Source: Molossus alvarezi (taxonomy: Eukaryota > Chordata > Mammalia > Chiroptera > Molossidae). Taken from it: DNA of 64,000 nucleotides. Position 1 is the stretch's first letter. Every line of letters begins with the position of its first letter. The position numbers and the translations under genes are program-made. The DNA is taken from the NCBI GenBank assembly GCA_037176705.1, contig CM073888.1:45824810-45888809 (forward strand), written 5' to 3'. Of this stretch, positions 56,161-64,000 are shown piece by piece. The notes beneath the pieces are model-generated. The model was not told the DNA's origin. It saw only the letters and a program-made list of their open reading frames with translations, and searched no databases.

Positions 56161-59100
56161 GCTCTAAAAAGTCAACCCACAAAAACAGAAGCTACAGCTA
56201 GGGTGATCTTGTCCCCTGCAAGTCACCAGTTACATTCAGGTGGTGTGAATGAGAGGTGCAAAGCAACAGCATCTCCTTGGAGAAGAGATTGAAGACCTTG
56301 ATCTCAGGAGAAGTCATCTTTAAAGATGGGAGGCCTTAACCTTGACTCAAATCCAGACATGTAATTTTTAAACATCACTTGAAAACAACGATATAAGCTC
56401 AGATTTGTTGCTTAGCAGAGTAACCTCTAAGCAAGAAAATAAACTCTTATGTCCTTTGCGAATGAAGACTTTGAGATGAAAACTGACCAATTACTATAAT
56501 TGGATCCACCAATTACTATAAAAAGTTGCTCCCCCCTTCCCCAACAGAGCCATAATCAATACAACAGGATATTTTCATTTTATACTCTTTTGTGGGAGAA
56601 AACAAATATCCCTCTTGAATGAATCCTGTATAACCCGAGGCTGCATTGAGACTATACCCCTTCCCCCACCCCTGCAATGGCAGAATCTATGCATCTTCAA
56701 GTTCTATGTGGTTGATAGGCAGTCTCCAAAGAAGGTGTCCTTAAGGTTATTAATGAGTGTTAATAGCAAAGAGCTCTAGCTCATGACATCTACCATCCAA
56801 ATGAGAATTTGAACCAGGGAGGAGAGCTTACTTCTCAGATTATTATAGGAGGGTTAACTTGTACTTTTGAGCTGTCATATGTCTAGCCAACTGATAGCCA
56901 CCTAGCTCCAAGAGATTTCACCTGTTTTTTTTCAAATATATGTTATTCTACATAGGAATCCCTGGTTGGGAGATATCATAAGCTGTGGTACTTTCTGGAA
57001 GTGCCATCATTGATTTAAGATGAAAGGTAAATTAAAATGTCTACATAAGTGGGAAAGGTGAGGTTCTGGGACTTTATGGGGTCTGGAGTGAATATAAAAC
57101 CTTTGGTCTAATGGTTTAACTGATTTCCCTTTCATCATATTAGCTGAATAGGCATTTAAGTCATTCCAAGATTTTGAGAACTAATTCTATTTCTAAGCCC
57201 TAGGTAGAAAGTAATAAGTTTCATTCTGAATTATACTTTCAACTTATTTGTGGAAGTGTTTGGAGACAAAGGGAATACATAGTATGCTAGTCAAAATCAA
57301 AATCAAATGATCAGTGTCCACGAAACTTTGAAGACAGACAAGATATATTATGCAAATAAATACACCTCATCCCTTGAGGTCCAGTGTAAGGGAAATCTAT
57401 TACCAACATCTCTCAAGCCTCTTCTACCAGAACTTCGCAAGCTATATGAAATTTTTATCAGGTGCAGGAAAGAGGAAGTGCCTGACAAAAACACTCATGG
57501 AGTAGACACAATGACCTTTGTAGGAGAGGCTGCTTTTGTTAGCCCTGAAGCTACATAGATTGAATAGTTTTGACCAAAAATCATCCACATGAGCTAGTAA
57601 AAAGAAAAAAAAAAAAGTAAACAAGATTCTGGTGAACCACTACTAGAAAATTCTGAATTAACAAGAGTTAAATGTATTCTCCTCTTGCATTGTAGATTGT
57701 AATGTTATGAAAGCTGATCACAGGATGGATTTGTTGATGCCTTGGCAAACACAAGTTCTCTTATTCCTTGGGCATCCTTTGGGATTATTTGATCCCCAAA
57801 ACCTAAATGATGCCATTGAGATTTTATCCTATTGAGAGCACCCCTGAAATGAGCCAGCTGGTTTCGGCACCATACCCTTTCTCAATTCCCTTGCTTCCTC
57901 TTCTTTGTCTTATCACTTGGGTCTGGCCATCTTACATGCTCTGCAGTGTTCACACACAAGCCTCTCTCTCGGCAGTATTGTCCCAGGAATTCTGTCATCA
58001 CTCTTCCAGTAATCAGTGCAGTAGAACCCAGCACAAGTGAGAGGGACTTGTGGTGACACAGTTACTAAGAAACAGACAACCTTCAGAGATCCATGGAGCG
58101 TCTGAGAAGTGAGTATCATGCTTCCCTTTGTAAGCGGGCAGGCATGGGACTTTTATTTTGCTGCAAAGTGTAATACTTCCTTGACCTTTAAACTGCCTCT
58201 CTTTGGGGGCAGTGTCACAGCCCCTGTGATTTAGATATGGAAAGTTTTATTTCTGAACTCTTCATGCTTTTCTGCAATGGCTTGAACCTACTTAACAGCC
58301 AGAGTCCCGGAGACAAGTTATAAGGTTCCCTCTCGCCCCCTATTGCATGTATAATCTTTTCTTTGTTGAAGAGCCCAATCTCCACCTTCTTATACAGGCA
58401 AACTTCTCACGTTCAGTGCCTATGGAAAACACAGAGTATTTGTCTTTATGTAAATTGATGTCAGGCATGTGAGCCTTTAATGGATTTTGAGACTCCGCGA
58501 TGCTTTGGGTGGGTGGGGGGCTCTGTGCTGTGAAATAATGCTTGAAATCCTTCAGGTAAAAATTTTAATGAGCAGTAACTGTCGAAGAAGCTCATTTTAT
58601 GAATGTAGACACAATTTTATGTTGAAAAATTATTTTTTTCTAAAACTGGCCAGTTTTGACCAGGGTGGGGGAAAGGGACTGTTTTAAGTGTCTGAGCAAG
58701 ACTGAAAAGTCCATGAACACTCTGCAAGAGAAAGGACACGCTCTCTCGAGTGAAGAAACAGGAGAACTTGCAGCCATCCCTCTAGGCCAGTGTTCTCCCA
58801 GCACTGCAGCACTCTTGTAAATTTGTAAATTGGCCACAGCTTACTTGTAAATTTGCCAGGGTGGCAGGGACGCATGACTCTTAGCTGGGAGGCCTGCCAG
58901 CTATCAGAAGCCCCCAACTCTTAGGAGGGAGAAGGGGGAGGGTGCCCCAAGACCACCCCAGGTTATATTTATTTGGGGGGGACGCTTGCTGGTACTGATA
59001 GCAAATATCCCTAGACAGATGCAGCCCACATTGGAAGACTGTCTTGTTGAGAATTCCATCAACTCCCCAGTATCAGATCTAGCACCTTATAAAATAAATC

Positions 59101-59808
59101 CCTACATTATAACAAAGGTAAGTACAGCCTTCCTATCTGGCCCTATATGTCACCTGATATTTCAGGTTCTTCTGTGCCTGGATCCCTCTCACCAGAAACC
59201 CCTTGTTTATTCTCAGTACGCAGAAACCCATAATTCTTATGCATTTTATTGATTTTCCCTCTGTTCACAAATCCTCTTTCATTCCTGGTTACCTCATTGT
59301 CGCTCAGCCTCCAAAGAATCATCTCACACCCGCGAGTCAGACAGATTAATGTCCCTGTTTCCCAAGGTGTGTGTTTGGTCTGACTCCAGCTGACCACTGG
59401 GATTTGGAGCCGTGACCCTCCCTGAGGGGAAACTGCCTCCCTTTTTATACTAAATTTATGCATATTCCTGATCCTCTGTCTGAGCCTGAAAAAAAAATCT
59501 TTTTCCAAACATTTCTGAGAAGAAACCTAACACTCTCTTATCATACACAAACCTCCCTTGAACCTTCGAACCCTGAAAGGGAGTATAGGCCCTCTTAGAA
59601 ATTTGGAATGATTTGTATTGCATTAATAGGAAATTTTAAATCAGTATCTCTCAACCCGGGTGATTCACCCAGTGGATTTACTGAACTACGCGTAGATGAG
59701 CTGAGCCGGTCTCCTGGACCCCGTCGTCATGCCCACGGAACTCACCACCTAGGGTCTGCCATAACAGGAACTCAGAGGGGCAAAGTGCGGTTGGCCTTGG
59801 CAGCTGCA
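56161..59808. other. Single-copy DNA, no gene seen
   Basis: Frames of 60-121 codons on both strands (57307-57558, 58986-59252, 59143-59508) show no domain I recognise. No SINE copies. ATCTCTCAACCCGGGTGATT near 59646 faintly resembles the end of an old hAT-type MER5 element, but too little remains. Confidence 0.4.
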
Positions 59809-59821
59809 AGAAGGGCTTAGG

Positions 59822-60048
59822 ACCCGGCTGGTGTGGCTCAGTGGTTGAACGTCAACCAGTGCACCAAGAGGTCGCTGGTTCGATTCCCGGTCAGCGCACA
59901 TGCCCAGGTTGTGGGTCCGATCCCCAGTGGGGGGCAGGCAGGAGGTGGCCAGTCGTTCTCTCTCATTGATGTTTCTATCTTTCTCTGTCTTTCCCTTCCT
60001 CTCTCTCTAAAATCAATGAAGAAAAAAAAAATTGAAAAAAAAAAAAAA
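59822..60048 (+). mobile_element. VES SINE, 'ACCAAGAGGTC' subtype, with TSD
   Basis: CCCGGCTGGTGTGGCTCAGT head, GCACCAAGAGGTCGCTGGTT with GGTTCGATTCC, CATTGATGTTTCTATCTTTC and CTCTCTAAAATCAATGAAG end plus A-tail. AGAAGGGCTTAGGA (59808-59821) and AGATGGGCTTAGGG (from about 60049) flank it. Confidence 0.95.
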
Positions 60049-60061
60049 AGATGGGCTTAGG

Positions 60062-61178
60062 GAAACAGAGAGGTGAGGGAGTGTTTTGTCCTCTGAGGAA
60101 AGGAGAGGGGAGAGACAACGTTAGCATAGACTATTGGTATAACTTGTATTTTAGAGATGCTATTCCAGCAGCCATACTTTCTTTGGGCTTATTTCTCCAC
60201 AGGTTTTGAAGCAGCAGTCAGAGCTATGATGTGTTTATTGTTTACAAAAATAAGTTACTATTGGTCACTTTAAGAATTTAGAATAGCTTTCAGAGAAAAA
60301 GTTGCATAAACATATTATGTGTTAGTTTTGTTGACATTCATGATGCTCCAGGATCACATTTGTGTCACTCCATTCACCATACTCATGACTGTTATTCAGA
60401 GAAAACCCAGAAATGAATAGTAGCAATATGTCTTACATAGGGAGAATTCAATGTCAAAACACCTAGGGCAGTGACCTCTTCTCATGTCCCCTTGTTATCC
60501 CTTCTCTCTTCCCTCTCCCTCCCTCCCTCCCTTCCTCTCTTCTTTTCTTTCTCTTACCCCAGTGAACCAGAGGAAGCCATTCATCTAAAAGACTCTAAAA
60601 AAAACTTGGTCCTTGGCAGATTTTTGCAAAGCTTTGGAACTATCATTCATTACATTCATACATACACATATGTGTACATTACCATGAGCCCAGTCAATGT
60701 TCCAAATTTTGATGGGATTCAAAACAATGCTTAGATGCTTTAATTAGATGGTAGATTCTTGGTTTGGTGTTCTTATTTCATTGGCTGGGTAGTTGAAGTT
60801 GTGGCAGTGAAAGCAATGTGATGAGTGGAAATTCTGCTCATTATGGAAGAAGGCTAAGAAAGGAAGCTTGAGGGGACCAGAAGAGGTGGGAGCAGACTAG
60901 CCAGAATCTTCTTCTCGAGTCCCTGAGCTGATTGACACAGGAACTGTGGCATGCTTGCTGGTGAGGATGAGTGCGAAGCATCAACATATACCCAGCTCTC
61001 TCCACACATGGGAGAGAAGAGCTCTTTACAAAACCAGTGTTGACAGCAATGTTGTCATTGACTGTAGTCACAGTGAATGATTAATCATTTGTGTCTGCGC
61101 ATAGCTTTACCTTAAATTCAAGAACCTATTTACCTTCCTTGCATCTATTTAATAAAGTAACTGTCATCCCCCTCTCCA
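60062..61178. other. Single-copy DNA with a CCCT-rich tract
   Basis: CCTCTCCCTCCCTCCCTCCC and TTCC-type pyrimidines occupy about 60500-60556. Otherwise unrecognised. Confidence 0.4.
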
Positions 61179-61197
61179 AAAAACCCCCCATAGATTT

Positions 61198-61335
61198 ACT
61201 TATTTGTTTGTTTGTTTATTTGTTTGTTTATTTATTTATTTATTTTGGTACGTGCCCCTAGTGGGAACTGGACCCCAGACTCTCTCTCTGGTCTGCAAGC
61301 CGACGCTCCAACCACTGAGCCAAACTGGCCAGGGC
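61198..61335 (-). mobile_element. Short VES SINE (tRNA head only) with TSD
   Basis: Sense reading on the minus strand: GCCCTGGCCAGTTTGGCTCA, GGGTCCAGTTCCC, CTAGGGGCACGTACC, then an AAAT/AAAC tail (61198-61246 on +). AAAACCCCCCATAGATTT (61180-61197) and AAAACCCATAGATTT (from 61336) are the flanks. Same truncated form as at 34.1 and 51.2 kb. Confidence 0.92.
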
Positions 61336-61350
61336 AAAACCCATAGATTT

Positions 61351-61672
61351 TTGAAAACATGCATTCAAGGGTGATTTTAGAGTAAAGGAGATGAAGCATA
61401 TACATTCTTTCTAATATATTACAGAATGCAAATGATCACTCTGTGCAGGTTTTGAGTTTTCTTGTTTCCAAATAAATTATCAATTTCATGGTAATTTGTA
61501 CTTTTCAAGATGGCCGCAGTAAGATCTCCCGTCATACATACACTTCTTACAACCTGATGTTGACATTCCTCTGACAGAGAGGTGCAGTTTTGTCCATTCC
61601 TCTCAAATCTGATAGGACCTGTGCCTATGGCACAAATGATGCTATGTGACTTCTAAGGATAACCATGAAAGG
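61351..61672. other. Single-copy DNA
   Basis: Nothing recognised. Confidence 0.35.
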
Positions 61673-61683
61673 GGATGGATCCA

Positions 61684-61918
61684 GCCCTGGTCGGTTTGGC
61701 TCAGCAGTTAGAGCGTTGGCCCGCGGACCAGAGAGACCCAGGTTTGGTTCCTGCTAAGGGCACGTACCTCAGTTGCTGTTTGTTCCTGGCCCTGGTTGGG
61801 GTCGTGTGGGTGGCGACCAGTCGATGTGTCTCTCTCACATTCATGTTTCTCTCTCTCTGTCCCTCCCACTCTATCTGTAGATAAATGCAAAAATGTCCTC
61901 GGGTGAGGATTAAAAAAA
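61684..61918 (+). mobile_element. VES SINE, full length, with TSD
   Basis: GCCCTGGTCGGTTTGGCTCA head, GGGCACGTACCTCAGTTGCT, CATTCATGTTTCTCTCTCTC and CTCGGGTGAGGATT end. GGATCCAG occurs before the head (61677) and after the tail (61932). Confidence 0.95.
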
Positions 61919-61939
61919 AGGGTGGAGGGGAGGATCCAG

Positions 61940-62200
61940 TTTGTATTTGATTTCCTTAAGACACTTGTTCTTGGAAACCTGCCACTGTGAAGAAGCCAAT
62001 CAGCCACAGAGAGAAGCCACATGTAGGTGTTCTAGCTGACAACCCAGCTATGGCCGTACTGTTATCCTATGTCACTCACTAGTCATGTGTGAGATTGAGC
62101 CTGCAGATGGTTTCAGCCCCTAGGAGTCATCCCAGCACTTGAGCCACCTAGCGCGTGCTTTGTGGAGTTGTTCTTGCTGAGTTCTGCCCAATTGCTGCTC
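61940..62200. other. Single-copy DNA
   Basis: Nothing recognised. Confidence 0.35.
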
Positions 62201-62204
62201 TGTG

Positions 62205-62217
62205 ACTATATATATAT

Positions 62218-62269
<52 letters not shown>

Positions 62270-62322
62270 ATATACACACACACACACACACATATACATA
62301 TACATACACACACATATAGTTT
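62205..62322. repeat. (TA)n-(CA)n microsatellite with embedded palindromes
   Basis: A TA run contains two TACATGTA palindromes (near 62218 and 62262), then about 10 CA units and CATATACATA variants. The 66- and 112-codon frames across it are dipeptide repeats without meaning. Confidence 0.96.
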
Positions 62323-62769
62323 TAAGCCACTCAGTTTGTGGTATTTTCTCATGCATCAATAGATAACTCCAACCCTGAACTCTCCCCTCCTCTACTGGGA
62401 GTTTTCTGTTGGTCCTATAAATACCACACATGAAAACATCGACATATAATGAAACCATCTAAACCAGATTCTTCATTTCTTAAGATTTAGCCTCAGAGAA
62501 AAGTGAAAGTCCCATGCAAAATGAGTATCACGCACTAAGAAAAAGAAGTGTAAGAGCAAATGCAGTTATCATTAATAATGCAGCAAGGGTTCTCATTCCT
62601 GGGTACCTATAATGGGCCATCCAGTGTACCAAGGCAGAGCTGACTAAGGAAATGTTTCTTGACACAGGTAGTTTGTTTCAAAAGATCAGAAAAAGAGGAC
62701 TCGGAAGAAAGAAGAAAGGACAGACCACCAGATTGTTCCATGAGCTAAGTCTTGGACTTGGGATGAGTC

Positions 62770-63050
62770 TGGTATCACAGCATTTTAGAATCCCAAGATT
62801 CTAAGAGGCCAATTAGACTTGTTCTAATTCACCACTCAGGCCGAATCCCTGAGTCTCATCTGCAATGTACCAGTAAAGTTATTGTCCAGTTTCTGTTTCA
62901 ACATCTTTGATGCCAAGGAGAACCCTCTTAACTTCCCAAAGAAGTTAGTTGTTAGAGACTTCTTCCTTAGGGCAAGCTAAAATCATCTCCCTGCAACTTT
63001 TATCTTTTGGTTTTATTGTGAAGTTGCATTTTTTGCTGGAAGTTTGATTC
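62770..63050 (+). repeat. Possible ancient mammalian repeat, family uncertain
   Basis: GTTATTGTCCAGTTTCTGTT, a TTAGTTGTTAGAGACTTCTT block, CCTTAGGGCAAGCTAAAATC and TCCCTGCAACTTTTATCTTT resemble, in order, an old interspersed repeat found across mammals. I cannot name it with confidence. Confidence 0.35.
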
Positions 63051-63400
63051 TAAAGCCAATATGAGGCAACACTTGTCTATGGTCAAACTTGGTCTTGAAA
63101 GTTTCTTAGCAGAGTATTCCAGTAGTCATCAGCCTGTGACTTCTCAGCCAGCATTTCCTCCAGTGTTGACATTGATCAGTTTCTTTGGTTGAGAATCAAA
63201 GAGGTTGGCTTGTGTATAGGAGATATAATTTTAAACAATATATTTTTCAAAGCTAGAGTCCCTCTCAGAGATGCTCACCCTCTGAGAGGCAAAAGGGTCC
63301 TAAGGTGAGGTTTTCACACTTCTTGTCTCCTGCTCATTTTGGGGCGTAGCTTTGCTCATTAAGTGAAATACTGGAGGAGCCAGCCACGCTACTTAGATTG
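63051..63400. other. Single-copy DNA
   Basis: TCTCAGAGATGCTCACCCTCTGAGAG (about 63266-63291) is a short imperfect inverted repeat. Nothing else was recognised. Confidence 0.35.
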
Positions 63401-63520
63401 CACAGGTTTGGCAAAAGTAGGTTTACAGTTATTCACATGGAAAATAATACAACCAATAATAATACAAGAATAAACTGTTTTGCATACTCACAGCTGTAAA
63501 CCTACTTTTGCCCCACCTTG
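63401..63520. mobile_element. Mariner-type MITE (non-autonomous DNA transposon)
   Basis: The left end CAGGTTTGGCAAAAGTAGGT and right end (complement) AAGGTGGGGCAAAAGTAGGT continue identically into TTACAG, giving terminal inverted repeats of about 26 bp around a 65-70 bp AT-rich centre. The right end is followed by TA, the mariner target. No transposase is encoded, so it moved with an enzyme supplied elsewhere. Confidence 0.85.
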
Positions 63521-63890
63521 TATTTTTCCTTTAAAAACATGATTATTTTTGCAGGTCTTATATAATTGAATTTGTGTCCATGAAACAAATATATGGCTTA
63601 ACATCATCTATGTGGGCCTCTCTTCTGAAGCCACATGGGGCAAGTCTAGTATCTTCTCCGCGAAAGCCTTGGGAGGCAACGATCAGGACTCTGAGACTCC
63701 CCACGAGACCACCGTTCCTTCAAGTGTTTCTGACAGAATGTGATTTTGAGGCCCTCACTCTCTTGTATTTTTCCTGTGCACATGTGTCCTTAAGTATAAA
63801 TCCCAGAACTGATCAGACTGTCCATGTGTGATTGGGTCAGCACAGAATACAGGAGGCAGACACACATATTGTTCTTCAGTCTTTTTTCTG
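63521..63890. other. Single-copy DNA
   Basis: An 85-codon + frame (63574-63831) is unrecognised. Confidence 0.35.
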
Positions 63891-63897
63891 TTGTTCT

Positions 63898-64000
63898 TAA
63901 TCCTCACCCAAGGATATTTTTCCATTGATTTTTTTTTTTTTTTTTTTTTAGATAGAGTGAAAGGGAGAGAGGGACAGTGAGAGAGAGAGAGAAACATTGA
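63898..64000 (-). mobile_element. VES SINE, head cut off by window end
   Basis: TAATCCTCACCCAAGGATAT, a T20 run, AGATAGAGTGAAAGGGAGAG and GAGAGAGAGAGAAACATTGA are the antisense tail and CT block of a VES. The T-run lies inside the element, an unusual internal expansion. Confidence 0.9.

Noticed and set aside
59640..59700. MER5-type hAT transposon remnant
   Set aside because: Only about 20 bases resemble the terminal phrase, and no second inverted end was found.
62120..62458. Frames of Tyr-Ile and Val-Cys repeats
   Set aside because: Direct translation of TA and CA microsatellites.
1..64000. CRISPR array, bacterial operon or phage signals
   Set aside because: The DNA is mammalian. Direct repeats are microsatellites, minisatellites or TSDs, and none has the repeat-spacer form.

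Overview
This is a stretch of mammalian nuclear DNA, almost certainly from a bat (probably Yangochiroptera). The diagnostic signal is the tRNA-derived VES SINE, recognisable by its head (GCCCTGGC-GGTTTGGCTCAG), an internal Pol III B box (GGTTCGATTCC), a CATCGATGTTTCTCTCTCT block and an A-rich tail. I count about two dozen copies on both strands, most with visible target-site duplications (TSDs). No primate Alu, rodent B1 or carnivore SINE is seen. The species cannot be fixed by eye.

I find no intact protein-coding gene, rRNA or functional tRNA. Short open frames are scattered everywhere and nearly all are SINE, LINE or low-complexity translations, or chance frames. The window reads as intergenic or intronic sequence.

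Layout: 1-3.3 kb has three VES copies, an MLT1-type LTR and a second old LTR. 3.3-7.3 kb is mostly single-copy, with one 60-bp micro-retroinsertion at 5.1 kb. 7.3-14 kb holds L2, VES, an old L1, a MIR and two L1 3' ends. 14.9-15.4 kb is a GC-rich minisatellite of 39-40 bp units. 15.7-22.5 kb is VES-dense, with a VES nested in a MIR and an LTR that still has its 5-bp TSD. 22.5-34 kb has no VES but contains an L2, a MIR, a 5'-truncated L1 carrying the end of ORF2, and a CpG-rich patch at 33.4 kb. 34-43 kb mixes VES copies with single-copy AT-rich DNA. 43.4-44.7 kb is a TAAT-rich tract running into a CpG island. 46-51 kb is a repeat graveyard of L1, two L2 copies in tandem, MLT1 and nested VES. 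52.2-54.4 kb is the most gene-like region: a CpG island with a CCAAT box, GC boxes and a TATA-like element in promoter spacing, followed by about 1 kb of C-rich minisatellite and a second CpG-dense block. 54.4-64 kb is largely single-copy, with an L1 piece, several VES copies, a long TA/CA microsatellite and a mariner-type MITE at 63.4 kb.

The best leads are: a short tRNA-only VES subtype found at three loci with the same 3' end; a 26-bp SINE relic between direct repeats; a promoter-proximal minisatellite whose minus strand repeats a splice-donor-like GTGAGT about 20 times while all three plus-strand frames stay open; and the TAAT-rich flank of the 44-kb CpG island. None is evidence of a new gene system. 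They are observations on repeat biology and candidate regulatory DNA.
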